DNA from: Hirundichthys speculiger
Taxonomy: Eukaryota > Chordata > Actinopteri > Beloniformes > Exocoetidae
Length of the DNA stretch: 64,000 nucleotides
NCBI GenBank assembly: GCA_018398805.1
Contig: JAGFBZ010000571.1
Span: 1,116,001-1,180,000, forward strand
Direction of reading: 5' to 3'
A model generated the notes under the pieces. The model saw nothing but the letters and a program-made list of their open reading frames with translations. It had not been told where the DNA came from and ran no database searches. Position 1 is the stretch's first letter. Each line of letters starts with the position of its first letter. The position numbers and the translations under genes are program-made. Shown here piece after piece: positions 46,441 through 60,559 of this stretch.

Positions 46441-49400
46441 GAAAATTAAAAAAAAAAAAAAAAAAAAACCACACATCTTGCTTTGTGTCTTTCTTGCCTG
46501 GGTGATGCCTTCTTTGGGTTGCAGAGCTTTACATTCCCATTTGTACCTAATAATAAATTTCAAAGAGAATGACAGGAAATGAAAAATACTTTAATTCCCT
46601 CAATCACCCAACCTCCTCATCCTTTTCGTCCCCCCTCTCGTCTTCTTTGCGTTTCAAGAGGCATGCAGTTGGCCTGGTTTGTCAGTAATGGTTGATAACT
46701 AATTCATTGGTCGTCTCTCTTTTTCAGAACCCAGTGGTTTTCATCTTATTTCTCACTTTAGAAGTTTCACTTTTAATGTTTTACTTAGTTGCTGTGGTCC
46801 GGATGCTGAGTCTCATGCTGGGTATTGTATATTGCCCTCCAATAAAGAAACTGAAAGGAATACGTTGCATGCCTTAAAATATCCTTCTCCAAGTGGTAGA
46901 ATGCAAATGTTCAAGAAAAAAAAAAGAAAGAAAAAAGTTGTGAATGTGTGTGTTTTTGTGTTTGGATTAGTACCTAATTAGTGTGCAATGCTCAATACTT
47001 TTAACACGACAAAGGGAAGTTATTTCCACATTTCTAAGCAGATCAATGTTGTGCATAATGTTTAAAATCAGAGAACAGTATCTGCCATAACTGGAGGCTA
47101 ACTGACTGGAGAGCCACCCCAGGCCAGTTTTTTTTTTTTTTTTTTTTTTTTTGGGACTGCAGGCAATATCTATCATAATCAAAGGATTTTTTTATGCAAA
47201 TGTGTGCTGACTGACTCTTTTAGAAGTAGAAAAGGCTTTTGTATTTCCTGCTTAGAATCACTCTCATTAGGAAGTGGATGTTCCTCTCATAAATGAGCTG
47301 GAAAAGCAACTCATTCTGCCTTGCCATGTGCATCACCACTAAGACCACATCTGCAGAATTTAAGTGGTATGATTAGAAGTGTTATAAAAGAAAAGAGTGG
47401 ATCTGATCACAGTGAGACGGGGCAACAGGAATGTATGCGGCTTCAGAGCACATCAGACTGGATGTGAATCGATCTGGACAGCCTCTGTCACTTTTTGATG
47501 CCGTGATCATAAAGAAGTCAGGAAGTGCCACGGCAACAGCACGGAGGCTGTGCATGCACGGCCGTGTCACATTTCATCTGTGCCCCTGAATGGAACTAAA
47601 AAGCCAAGATTCTTCAAGGCCGGTTCTTGTACCTTTGGTCAGCAGTTTAACATTAATCAAAGAGCTGATTTGCACAAACTGTCACTACTGCAGCATAAAT
47701 GACCATTGGGAAAGTAGTGATATGAATTAAAAATATATTAATTTGCAAATCTGTTCTTCTGTGTGAAGAGCATTATGCAATAGACTATTGCCCTCTGTTG
47801 GGGAGCAGAGCTATCTACATTGGCTTTGGCATGCATTAAAGACTTATTAGGGGAGAGACACACTTGGAATGATGTTTCCACTCTCCACTCTGACATTAAT
47901 TCATTTAATAAATAAGCAAACAGGCATTTTCCACAAACTAATTTTGACTGTTTGTGTCCAAACTGCAGAGACTTTAAAGTGCATGAGCCTGTACTTACTT
48001 TTAGTGTACTCTCTGTGTATTTTCAGTCTAGGACAACACTGTTGCCAGGAGTCCACACCTTCCATTTTTTATGTATTTAGGTGGATAATTGGATAACACA
48101 GGTTTATCCTCACCAAGCACTTTGTATGAGCAATCCAATTTCCCATCCTCCCGAAGGGAAACCATTATTCTTAACCAGGGCTTGATACTCCAGGCACTCC
48201 TGCCCAGAAATGCAGCATGAGGTCCTCCCTAAATCCTATCAGCTCCTAACCTTGTTACCAGGCCAATCTGTATTATTGTGCTATAATTCCATATTTTGCC
48301 CTGTCCTCACTGTGGCACCACCATCTGAAAAGATAAAGCTCTTGCTACTTTTGTTGACAACTAAGCTTTGGTGGACTGTTTGTTTTCTGCATATGGACGT
48401 TGGCATGTTCCACTGCGCTGGTCAAAGACACGTCCCAGGTGACCCCTTCATTTTCTTAATATGTAATATTTATCATCTATTGTAGTATTATCAAATTAGT
48501 AATGTTATAATATATTGTTGTTTTCAATAAAAATAAGATATTAAAAACAAGATATTGGCAGATTGAAAAGATGCTCTATTGCACGTGTTTATAGTCACGT
48601 TTCTGAAAAGCTTTGACATTGCTATGGAAACATAAATTGTTAAATACTGGCTTCATTTTTTCACGCTGATTAAAAAGGACCTTTCACAAACGACTGGTTA
48701 ATTTTCTGGATCAGTGTGTATCTAAATTTACTGAAGTTTATTAAAGTTGACATCGATTGGCCATTTGTCATCCATTTTGCCTGCAGAAAAATATCATAAA
48801 AAACACAACTTCCTGGAAAATGAGATGCTGTTGCCTTGTGATTGGTCAAATGACTGGAGTTCCTTTCCTCTTATTGGTTGGATGTCAGCTGCTTGGTGAA
48901 CATGTCAAACTCCTGCTCCCATCAGGGAGGGACTTTGAGGCTCTAGAGGCCACAAGTAGGCCGACTGTAGCTGCCTGCTTCAACCACCAAGCTACCTGGA
49001 GGCCCTAAGGGCCACAAAACTTTGAGAGGTTACTTATGTTTTCAACGATGACAAGTTCAGAACTCTTGCTACAGATTTTTAAGCCAAAACAGATATTATA
49101 TTCCAGTGTAAGGCTTTAAAACCAATCTACCTAAAGCTGAAAAATGTTTGTTGTGTCCTTATAGCCAAATATACATTTCTTTCAAGACTTTATGGAAACA
49201 AAAACACACACTTTGTCAACAACACCTTGTACATCTCTTTTTTTGAGTTTACAATGACATCTAAGGTCCACAAACAGAGAAAACCTCATATTTTCTTTGA
49301 AGAGCTGAAAAACAGTGAAGACTTACTTGTAAAGGTAGATTGCTGTACAATATTGGGTCTAACCAAAAGATTCTGATAGAAAAACTGCACGTCCGCCACC

Positions 49401-50451
49401 CTGAGTGAGAGAACGTTGCCTCCAGCTCTCAGCATTATTTTTCAGCAAACGCTTCCCTGCTTGATTGGATGACCCATTCCATTTTCGCCACGCAGAGACC
49501 TGAGTTGGGCCAAGGTTTTTTTTTTTTTTTCAGTTTATTATCTTTTTTTTCTTGTGACTTTTGACTTCACACATGGGCAAAAGAAAAATGTTTTTTTCAA
49601 ATTAATTCCAGCTAGTTCACAATTTTAGACGGCACCGCGATTCTTTGACACTACATCAATCCCAAATCTTCAGAGCATTCAAAATAATCTCCAGACAGAA
49701 TAATAGAAACATCTAATACAAATTTGTATGATCCTAATTTATTTCCTTTTGCACATATGCAGTTGCTTTGGAATGACCACTCTTTTCTTTTTTTTTTTTT
49801 TTTCTTTTTTTCATGTCAGGGACCAGCGCCAAACCAAAATGACCTGTAAAATATGAGTTATAGTTACCAATAATGAAAACATGATAAATATTTTATTATT
49901 TTTCCAGCTGTAACAGGGCACATAGATTAGTTTTTGGCACCCACCATAACACTCTATTGTTGTTTTCCCTTGTTTACTCATACAACAGTAGGTGCCGTTC
50001 AGTATGATATCTGCTTATCTGGCAGAAGAATATGGTGAGAAAAAATAAATAAACTATGGAGATGTGAAATTGAAACACAGAACCTGGTCTCAGTTGGGGA
50101 TTCGCAGAGAATATATCCATGCAAGCCACATCATTTGCAACATAGTGTATTCAATATCTACACTTCTGTCCAGTGAAAAATTGGTATTTATGACACAGTG
50201 CCCTAGAGTACAGAGGAAAGTTAGAATATCGCAACGGATACTGAAGGAGCAGTCAAACAGACCACGATCAGGACAGCGGACAACTGTTTGAGGTGTTTGG
50301 GTGTCAGATAAACTGATATAATAACATTTGGGGAAATAAGCTTATCCTGTACAAGATGGAAATGAAAAAATCAATATCAGTCTCATGTTTGTGTGTAAAA
50401 AACTGAAGCAGGGCTAAGATGTGGTTAGCCTGGCCTGCGGATGTAAAGAGA

Positions 50452-50452
<1 letters not shown>
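46441..50452. other. Unassigned, mostly non-repetitive
   Basis: Poly(A) at about 46447-46468 and poly(T) at 47129-47151 are the only clear simple repeats, plus T-rich runs near 49520 and 49790. No gene supported. The 83- and 91-codon frames near 48210-49008 show no family features. Confidence 0.25.

Positions 50453-50492
<40 letters not shown>
50453..50492 (+). repeat. G40 homopolymer
   Basis: Forty consecutive G with the next bases TAGGGG. Such a run can form G-quadruplexes and is prone to sequencing and assembly error. It also generates a spurious polyproline frame on the minus strand. Confidence 0.95.
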
Positions 50493-50493
<1 letters not shown>

Positions 50494-51410
50494 AGGGGTG
50501 TGCTGAGGAGGATGAACTGGGTTGTGGTGTGAAAGGTGCTGTTGGTAATGAGAACTGAGCCTGTGACCTCGCTAGAACTGGGGCTCTGAATCTTCCCTTT
50601 GCCTTCTCTCTTGAACCTCCATGACAATCTCGGTGGGTATATCAAAGAAAGTAAATTGTATATAGGACTGAGAAAACAAGCAGACGTTTTTAAATTGGTT
50701 CATAAAGTCCCTGAGGCCCTATCGCTACAACGTCTCTGAGACTTGAGGAATCACAGCTCAGACATGCCATGCAGCACTGTGAACAACAGCGGATGAATAC
50801 AAAAAAAGCAACGACTTGCCCAACTTCACAGGAAGATGTAACAAGACCTGGTGCAGTTCAAGAAAGACTGGAGACATCTGTGTCCCTCTGAGATTTAAAT
50901 GTGTGTTGTTGGGCCTTTTATTTTTAGACTCAGAGCTCCCAGTGGGGGTTGTAAGCGTGTAATACTGTATTCGTGTGCGCACATGCAACTAAATAACTCC
51001 CTGTCAAGCACAACCACTTAGACTTCCACTTCTGCCTGAATAATCCACACACCTAATTTTACTCTTATTTTAACATATATACCACTCTAGTTGGGCAAAG
51101 ACGCAGTCCTTGGGGACTTTTTACACTGTTGGCTTGTGAGAAACTGCTTGAGAAATTAAGGCGTTTCAAAGAACAAAGCGCCACAATTTTATTTACAAGC
51201 TGGAATTGTCTTATAAGTATTATATAAACAAGCATTATCCATCTTTTTGATTCATGGTGGAGAAATAAGAAATGTCAGTGATATTTAAGTGTTTTCTTTA
51301 AGCAGTGGGAACATAAGACAATAACTATTTAAACCTCTGTCACAGCATAACATCCCATTCAGTTAAAAGGTAGGGGAAGTGATTCACGCAAATATCTCCT
51401 CACCATCTAC
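50493..51410. other. Unassigned stretch
   Basis: No supported gene or repeat. Confidence 0.3.
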
Positions 51411-51660
51411 AACCCCAATTCCAAAAAAGTTGGAACCCTTTATAAAATGTAAATAAAAAAAGAATTCAATGATTTTCAAATGTCATAAACCTATCTTTTA
51501 TCCCCCTCAGAACGTAAAGAACATATCAGATGTTAAAACTGAGACTCCTTTACTATTTCATGGAAAATATTAGATCATTTTGACTTTGATGGCAGCAACA
51601 CCTTTTTAAAAAAAATATTGCAAATAATTGCACTTGGGCAACGGGTGGAGCTAGCCCTTT
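51411..51660 (+). repeat. Terminal piece of a common fish DNA-type repeat
   Basis: ACAACCCCAATTCCAAAAAA then GTTGGAACCCTTTATAAAAT, followed by GATGGCAGCAACACC, is the start of a dispersed repeat I recognise from fish genomes. Only one end is visible and the class is uncertain. Confidence 0.5.
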
Positions 51661-53699
51661 AATTCTTTCTTTTAGTTTTGTTTCAAACATCAACAGACAT
51701 GATGTCAGAGCTTAGTAATACAAAGTCTTTCTGTTCAGCTGGTGTTTCTTAGCAACTTGAGAGCTCAATTTCTTTTGATATTGTCTCAAGAAAAGATACA
51801 TCTCTGTTAAATAATGCTTGATACTCAAGCAGCGTTAGAATTTAGTATGTTAATAATATTCTGAATGTGAAAAGAAAAAAAAAGTATACCCTTCTATACA
51901 GTATACTCTTTTTTTTTTTATTGTCCCCCCATCTGCTGTTTTCTGTCTGCAATGACCCCCTTAATTCATCCTGCAGCTCGAATTGAGACATTTCACTTCT
52001 CCTCAGAGGCTCTGGATCTGCCACAGTCAGCATCATCATGGAGGACCACATTACATTAAGTCAGTGAATATTAACAAAATTGGTAGGAGAACTGTTCAGA
52101 AGTGGAAAGTTGCAGATATGTCTTGTGTATGGAGGCTAATATAAAACAGCCAGATCCAGCCAGGGATATTTGTTTCACATTAACACCCACCTCACAATCT
52201 ACTCTGCATTTTTAAAATGTTTAGTTCCACATATATATTCATCTTTAGATGAATACATTTTAGAGGAAATTAAACTACACATAGCCTACTGTGAAATGCT
52301 CATTCTTGAAGATTTACAAGTCATACTGCTGTGCATGTGCACACTGCATTTCCAAACATTTATTCATTTACTGTTTTTCATATTTATGTGATCAGATTCA
52401 CCTGTGACTATGAAATGTATTCCACTGTTTATGTATGCAGATGAATTATTTGAACTTTTGATTATTTGTGCAAATACGTGTGAACATTATGTGAAGAATA
52501 TTGCCCCAAGCAAAAGCTTTGAGCAATTTCTTTTTTGTTTTGTTTTGTTTTGTTTTTCCCACCTGTGTTAATATTGTGATAAAGCTACTGATCTACTGAT
52601 AGTCCTCATGATTTAGACAGTCACATGACATGGATAGTGGTTAACATGGTTTGATACATTGTTATGCGATGTACTATGCGTGTTGCCTCTGACTTCAAAA
52701 TGATGAAGTGGTCCTATAAGTTTCTCTCATACACTGTACTAATAGATTAAAGAGATCTTAGTATGTAAGCCTTTTATTTGCAGGGTATTACTTCACAATA
52801 GCACCGTCGGGCATACTAGTGCGGTGAGCCTGTAACAGTGCCATAGCTCACAGCAGAATGAGGCATTTTCAGACGTATAAATACTGCTTTTAATGTCCCA
52901 CCTGAGACTGTCGTTCTGTCCCCGTGGCTGTATTTCTACACATGTTGCTAGCTTAAATGATAAAGTGGTACATGCTGTTTATTAGGCCTGAGTTGACTCA
53001 TTAATACTCCAGGCATATATTCTACCCATTGCAAAGCATCTTCGCAGTAGGATATGCCTAGGAAAAGCATCCTCGATATGTGGCCTTCAAAACTTACATG
53101 TAGTCAGTACTTTAAAACCGTGTTCACATTGATCCCATTACTATTCCACCAATGACTTTGCTGATGTGTAATGCAGTAGAAGCATCCTTTCAAGCATTTA
53201 TAAAGAAGGGTAACCTTGTAATGTAAACATACAGTTTCAGCTCATTTCCGTGTCATGTCAGGTATTACCAATTCCCAATACACATTTTCGAGATGTCTTT
53301 TCAAGCTTTTGTCCCAATAATAGACAGTGTGCTTAAGCAGAAAATACCTAAACACTTCATAGAACTGAAGGAACAACAGTTTTAAAAAAAAAAAAGCAGT
53401 GAGCCAAAAGGTAGGTTTAGAGCTGCTTTGACTGTAAAAAAAAGACACTCAAACAATCTAAATTTGCTTTTCATAAGAAAAATGCGACCAATGCCCAAGA
53501 GAGTAGAAAAGAATAGCATCTGATTTGCATAAGGCTGGAAAGGGATATAAAGTAATCCAAAAGTGTTTCAACATCCACGAATTTGCAGTTTGACAAGTCG
53601 TGTATACATGGAGACAGTTTAGTGCCGTGGCTATTGTTTGTAGAAGTGGGCACCCAGTCAAGATAACTCCAAAGTCCCAACACACAATCCTCAGTGAGG
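51661..53699. other. Unassigned stretch
   Basis: No exon or repeat recognised, apart from a (TTTTG)n run near 52530-52556. Confidence 0.3.
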
Positions 53700-54345
53700 T
53701 AAAGAGGAACCCATGAGTCACAGCTGAAGGCTTGAAGACATCCCTGGAACTGATGAACATCTCTGTTGATGAGTCTACCACCACAGAGGAAGCAGCCGAC
53801 CCCCGAAAACACATTGCGAGTTTGGGAATACGCAGTACTAGAGGGACAATGTTTTGTGGAATAATGAAACAACTGTTCGAGGAGAATGTTCTGGGACTAT
53901 GTGTGGTGCCAAAAGAACACAGCTTCCCAATATCAAAACATCATCTCACTTGGGAAGTATGTTGGAGGGGGCATCATGATGCGGGCTTGCTTCGCTGCCT
54001 CAGGACCTGGACCACTTGCCGTCATCAAGGGGAGGATGAGTTCTGAAGTTTAGGATAATGTAGGGTGGCTGTCCATCACCTGAAGCTAAGTAGAAGCTAA
54101 GTGATGGAGCAGGATAATGTAACTATAAGCATCAAAGTAAATCCACCACAGAATGGCTTCAGATAGAAAAAAATCTGCCTTTTGGAGTAGCCAAGACAGA
54201 GCCCAGACTTTAATTCCATGCAAATGTTGTGGAATGAAGTGGTAAAAACAAATTCTCCTAAACACTGTGCAGAATCCAAAAAGGTTCCAAAGTAGGTTGG
54301 GCCAGCTATGATTTCCACAGTTGGAGGTTTTACCTCCAACTGTGA
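53700..54345 (+). pseudogene. Tc1-like transposase, degenerate
   Basis: Reading across frames recovers Tc1-like DD34E features in order: RDNVLWNNET (around 53840; second-Asp region with Asp replaced by Asn), VGGGIMMRACFAASGPGPLAVIKG (about 53960-54030, split here as GGGIMMRACFAASGPG and PLAVIKG), the MEQDN block carrying a catalytic Asp (about 54103), and PRQSPDFNSMQMLWNEV (54190-54240), corresponding to the W-P-x-QSPDLNPIE block; the usual Glu is Gln here. Multiple stops and frameshifts. No TA-flanked inverted ends found. The longest open piece is 53732-54046. It cannot encode an active transposase. Confidence 0.75.
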
Positions 54346-55704
54346 AAGGTTGTGCTCAAATTATGGATGAAAACATATAATTTTTGTTAACTGATTTGTA
54401 AATTATTATGACTTAGATGAAAATCAGTTGACATTTTTTGTCAAGTTAAGGAGGAATCCAGGTTCATTCATATCCTTTTTAAGCCCATGTACTGACATAT
54501 ACTATTTTAAGTCTAGCAGCATGATGCCTTATGATTCCTAAACCAGACATTGAAGAATAAAGAAGTACAAAGATATTCAGAATAAACTGATGCTGTATAC
54601 ACTTTGGAAACAGAATATCCTGAACTACACAAAGGGTAAGTACATAAAACATCACAATGATTTTCATTTACAAAAATGTTTGATATATTTCAGTTATTTA
54701 TATTTCCGCATCCTTTACATTCTTTCATTATTCTTGATTATCTTTCAGAAGAATGTGATTGTTTCAAGCCATCTTCTCGTGAAACCCAAACATATTTTAT
54801 GCACATTTTCCTCCAATTAATGTCCAGCAATGCTCCAGTCTTTTTCATATCTGATGGAAACTCGGGGTGGTTACCAATTAGTCTGCTGTTAATTATCTCC
54901 TTCTCCTTTGATCTCAACTGCGACTGCTCTGTCAGACACACTCATTTATTCATCTTCTTTGCTTGGTGAAATGGACTTTTTAGAGATAGCACAGATTGAC
55001 GCGCATTAAATGGCTTCAGAAGCAAGCTGGAGTCCTGTGAGAGTGCGCACATGGCTGTTGCTTTTTCTCTTTTTTTTTAGTCTGTTAGTCTTAATGCATC
55101 TGCAGCTCCCTGCTGGGAAAGCTCAGGCTGTTGGAGAATCATGTAGTCTACAGTTATTTTTCTTCCGATATCTTTACTTTAGGGAAAATGGTCTCTGTTT
55201 CTTAAACTGCTACCAACATACTCATAATCAATTCTGCCTATTATTATGCTCTTCCTACACTGATGGGCTGTTCGTGCTATGGAATCTCAAGTAAAGACAT
55301 CAAAGGCTCCATGTGCAGGGGGAGAACTGACGATTTAAGCAGAGCTCAAACTGATGAGCACCAGGCCACCTCTGTTTGCGTCAGAAGAAAAATAGTCTCA
55401 GGTCGCTCTCTGTACAGAGGACACTGAGTTAAATTTGTTTGACGCCTTGGGATTAGCATTCGTGTCAGCCTCAACAAACCCCCACCAGGCGAAAAGAGCA
55501 AGCATTAAAGAAGAAAAAAATAAAACATAAAAACAAAAGAGGAGCCTGCTTCTTAGTTCAGTATGGCTTTACTGAAACATTGTGTCAGTTCTTAAGTTGG
55601 CAGGAGTTTCACTGGGCTTATTTTGAAATGCCACAGTATATTTCACTCCTTGTATTGATATCCTTGGTTTCGCTTACACCTCTATTTGTACTCAAACTCC
55701 CTGC
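54346..55704. other. Non-repetitive region, no gene seen
   Basis: Mixed-composition unique sequence. Possible conserved noncoding DNA, not demonstrable here. Confidence 0.25.
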
Positions 55705-56127
55705 TTGCTGGGAACTGGCAAGCATCCCAGATTTCTAAGTGGCATTGACCCAAACGAGTATGTAAATGAGGTACGTATCATGCATTTAGAGCTGTTTGAT
55801 TTAAGCAGAATATTGTATGTACAGTGTAAGCCGATGTGTGCTGATTTTGAATTTGATGCTAATGTTTATTGCTTAATATGTACCTTTTTAGACACATTTG
55901 CAGACGTGCAGGGGTTGAGTAAAAGCCCGCGTTTCAGTGAACTTTTTTCAAGAGGAAGCCAGACACAACTGAGAGAGAGCAGACAGAGGAGAGCGGAAAA
56001 CGAGATGGAAATCTGTGTCCCTGAAGCCCCGACTTCGAGTCCCTCCAGTGAAGAATCCCACTCAAGGGTAAAGGATAATCTCCAACTGAGAGACGCCTCC
56101 CAAGCTGGACCAAAGCCTCAGCTGTAA
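55705..56127 (+). CDS. Hypothetical 140-codon frame, doubtful
   Basis: This is one of the longest frames in the window not explained by a repeat. It starts MLGTGKHPRFLSG. The N-terminal half is hydrophobic with several Cys (residues ~41-60), and the C-terminal half is charged and Ser-rich (RESRQRRAENEMEIC, TSSPSSEESHSR). No signal peptide, domain or family motif is recognised, and no paired splice sites or neighbouring exons were found. It is intronless in an otherwise gene-free region. A chance frame over a regulatory block is at least as likely as a real exon. Confidence 0.15.
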   Translation: MLGTGKHPRFLSGIDPNEYVNEVRIMHLELFDLSRILYVQCKPMCADFEFDANVYCLICTFLDTFADVQGLSKSPRFSELFSRGSQTQLRESRQRRAENEMEICVPEAPTSSPSSEESHSRVKDNLQLRDASQAGPKPQL

Positions 56128-59100
56128 GAAAACAGCATCTTTCTGATCATGTACAACAGGTTAAACAGATTACAGTGTGCAGTAAGAGACACACAAATTA
56201 AAGGTAGATGACGAATACATACCAGACAGCTGAAGTACGTCTAGTGAATCATAACAAACTGTGACAAAAGGATCAATTATCAAAAAAAGGCTGATTTGTT
56301 AAAGAAACCCAGTGTTTTTAATTAAGCAGACAATTTTATAAGAGAAAATTAATGAAAACAATCATTTTTGCTGCCATGCTAATCTCATCTTCTTTTTTTT
56401 TTTTTTTTTTTTTTTTATGTGTTCATGGAGTGTAACAATTAAAGTTTGATTGCTTTAAGAATGAGCCATATCTCTGTGGTGAGCTTGCTGTCAAACCTGT
56501 GGCAGGGATTTTAATTTCACTCAGCTAATCAATCTGTTTTGCTCCTTACTTAGTTTTGATGGAAAAGTGTTGTCTGTTCTCATTTTTAGGAAACATCACA
56601 GAAAGAAAAAAGGAATTAATCAAACCCACTCATCAGCTTTTTTCTCAAGTTTATGGTTCTAAAAAGTGCATGTCAAGCAAATGGGAGCCAATCACTTTCT
56701 TTTTTTTTTTTTTTTTTTTTTTTTCCCAGCCACAGTAAACTGATGTTCATTTTTGCGCTGTCTACTTGGGGAAGGATGTCACTGCTAATGTATGGTCTGG
56801 ACTAAGCAGACTCGCCACACGTCCTCCTGGGACAGGTCTAATTACGTGTTCAGAATCTTCAGCATGGCTCTCTGGGCTTTTATGCCTCTGTCACTTCTCA
56901 TCCACTCAGTTGGATTGGATATATCCCAAGAACAACCTCCAGCCTCGATTCCCTCAACAAAAACAGGTCACAGTGGGTTCATAGCGTGGGGAATGAGCAT
57001 AATTATTGGGGTAAAGACACCCCCCCTCCACATGTGCACATTCTCTCTCTTTCTCAGTTACATACATACACATATACACACAGACCCTCTCGAACACACA
57101 ATTACTTCTAAGAAGATTGGGGGTGTTAGAAACCGGGTATTCCTGGGCTCTGGGATTAGGATTTCTGGATCAAGTAGGATCAGCTGCATATTGTAATCTT
57201 ATTGACATGAGGAATCACTGTGACTTTCTAAAGAAGATGTGAAGAAAGCACTGCAGTTTCACTTTGTGAGATCATGTCATGGTTTATCTTATTAGAGCAG
57301 TATCTCCCAAGGTTGGCTGATCAGTTCAACAGAGGCCTCCTGGAGCTCTGACAGTTAACGTATCATCTCAGCTCTTCACATCAAAATGGAAGAATCATCC
57401 TGTGAAAAGGAACAGTTGGCAGGTTGAAAATAAACTTAAAAAAAAAAAAATTCTTTTTTTTTTTCTTTGGTGTGTGCGCTCCATTTTATCCTTCTCTAAT
57501 CTTAAAAAGTAAACAATAGTGCTTTATGCTGGAAAACAAGCCCATTGACAAGCTCCAAGCCCCAGAGATGCAGTTGAACGCTTGCTTGGTTTGTTGTATT
57601 CGCATGTAGACCCTCCCAATTCCCTTGTCTGCGTGCGTCTCTGTCTTCTGTCTGAGGAGCAGCGGATCAGAACCTCCTATACATGCAGTACACAGTTAGC
57701 AGGTCATTCTTCTGGAGCCCCACATTGCTGTCAAAGAGCTGGGCCTGCCAGATTTATCATAGTCTCTGAATTTTGTATTTCAGGCTTGTGAGGGCAAAAG
57801 TTGATGCTGACGTTCTGAGTGACAAGCTGCTTTACCATACGGAAATTCCAACCGGACCGCTCCATATTCATGAACTGATTTAAATTCTGGTACAGTACGT
57901 GGGTTCCTACAAGATACCGACGTAGACAGCCAGTGTACCCTATCCAAATCTCATACAGCTGTCTTGGTGAACCTGTACAAGCAACGCTGGAGTACACTGA
58001 GTTGCATGGATGCTAGTTTCTTCAAGTTTTAAAGGTTATTTCGACAACTGTAGCAAATCAGTTCCAGATGTTGTTTACATCTGTGCTGGATACTGAGGTT
58101 GCTGGTGTATTTCCAGTGTTTTCACATAGTCCTTTGATAAAAAATGCATCATTTTAGATTCTGCACCTATGATGTCCTTGTAGCTCCATGTCAGATGCAC
58201 AGTGTGGGTTTGAGATATATGATTTAAAGAGACTCCATAAAAGCTTTAGAATGGAATTAATTCTGAGTATATCTGTTTGGATTTTTGTCTCACCTTTGAA
58301 CACAACATTTGATACGAAGGAAAATGAACTGATGCAATGCCATGATCCAAAGACACAATGACCTTTAGACTTTAAAAAAATGCAAACTATTGCACTGTTG
58401 AACTACTGTATGGCTCCAAATGAATGTAGCGTGTCTCAAAATCTTGTCTTTAGCTTATCAAATGAAAATATTTTAATTGTATAGTGTAAACTTAATCTGT
58501 TGAAGTCCACCATAAAATACCAAATAAATGTTTGCACAGATCTTTGACTTTTTTTTTCTTTTTTTTTTCCAAAGTAGGGAGGAAAAAAGAGCCCAGTCCT
58601 TTACAACAAGCCTTGCCACAGTTCTAAGAGTTTATTTATGAATGTTTACCAAAACATTTTTTGCCCAGCATCCTTAAAAGCAGAGGGAATGATGATCAGA
58701 GTGAAGGCCTGTTGTTTGTGTGTTTTATTGACTTGCTCCAGGGTCTTCAGCAGGGTCTTACACTCTGGCACCTGCAAGACTAATCACAGACTGGTCCGAA
58801 GCTTGCGAGGTGGAAGCACACAAGGCAACATAATAAACAAGTTCAAAGCACGGCTCTCTTTGAGAGACATGCATCAGTCAGTTCCCCAGGCCAAATATGA
58901 TGCGTCTGCTGCGACATGTATTACATTACAGAAATCTATGGGAGAAAATGACAGCCTGAGCGCTGGGTAAACGTCTGCATTATGTTTCCAAGGAAAGGGA
59001 CATTTTATTGAGCAGCTGTACCCTGAGAGCTCTCCCTTCTCAAACAACTTCAGAACCAATGAGTTCAGGCAAGGTTTGTTCTTTCAAGAATGAACCAAAG

Positions 59101-60559
59101 CAGCTTATGTTCTCACAGCAAGAAAATGTGTTATTTCAAATCTAATATTTCAGGGTCACTGTGCACACAGCCAGTGACCAGGTAGAGTCTGTGTTCCAGC
59201 TGTGTTACTTCTTGATGTATTTGCTTCACGCTTGTTGAAAGAAAACATTGCAAAAAATACATATTAGTATCACATTTTAATTTGTTCTCTACAATAAAGC
59301 TGCAGAAAAAAAGTTAGACTGTTTTATTATTGATTCTTACTTGCTTTCAACTCGGCTGGTGATGCAAGTTTACAAAAACTCATCTCTTTACTAAGGCAAC
59401 GGCAAAGGAAAATGTTGTTTGATATTTGTACCACTTCTTTCTCCACAACAGTATGTTTTTGTTTCTGCACCAAATGTTCGGGTAGAAACAACAATAATCT
59501 ACTCACTTTCAAGACTGATTTACGTAAGTACAGATTTACACGAGTAAGAGATTTCCATCTTATTTAAAAGAAAATATTGAAGCCTTGTCAACAGTTCCTC
59601 ACTGGGATCCAAAATTTACTCCCAAAGAACTGAGAGGAAATGTCTAATTGCAAACTGATGTACATCAGTTTAAGATAATTAATTTAGCGCATAATTTGAT
59701 TATTCCAATCTTCTCAGATTATGTATTTTTCTGCTCTCTCATTTAAAGGTAAAATTATACTCTGAATTAGCCTATTCCCTCTTTTAATTTCTCAGTACAT
59801 TCTTGGTTTTCCTTATTACCTCATGTTCTTGCATCTCAGTCTTTCCCTTCTGAAGTAGGACTGGGAGGAAGAGACACAAGTAGAGGCATTTTACAAAATA
59901 AATCTGTCTTTTAGAATGACAATCGGGATGCTAATGGAGCATCGTCTCTTGTTATTCTTAAAGGTAGGGTAAGCAATTTCTGGATCACGTCACAGACAAA
60001 ACATCAACAAAACATGGAGAGCTACCTCCCTGAGAAAACATGCCCCATCGTAAACTCTTCCAGGCCTGCCCCAGATTAATGAGCAGGAACCCTCCCCCTG
60101 TCAGTGACTGGCTGTTTGTAATATTTCGGGGGACAGGCTTCCTCCACTCAAAAAATCTGCTGGGTTGGGGAAAACAAAAAACAAAAAGAATCACATACCC
60201 TACCTTTTAACAGAGTCTGGTGTGCAGCTCTACCTTCTCATCTTTTTATTTTATAAATTGTATCAATAATTAGTCAATATTTCCAGATTTGATAGCTGCC
60301 CCATCTGAAGAAGAAGGATGGATGCCATCTCACCTAATCTGGGCAGGTTTTCTACAAATAAGTGTTACAGACTGAAAAGTTACTCTACATTGGACAACTG
60401 TTGCTGGACTCTTTTCATTGTAGACCATGCAACATTTTTTTATTGACCATCGATTGAATTAAAAGATCTCAACTTTCTTAAAAAGTAGAGTCTGCTCTGA
60501 CCTTTCTTGTAATAATCAAGTGTCATTAACAAATCCAAAGCAAGAACCAATGTCTTGAG
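56128..60559. other. Unassigned, mostly non-repetitive
   Basis: Poly(T) runs at about 56392-56416 and 56700-56724 and T-rich runs near 58550 are the simple repeats. No exon, tRNA or other RNA gene is supported. Sections near 57250-57420, 58620-58980 and 59870-60200 look unique. Confidence 0.25.

Noticed and set aside
50304..50645. 113-codon minus frame with a polyproline stretch
   Set aside because: The polyproline is the complement of the G40 run, and the rest has no family features.
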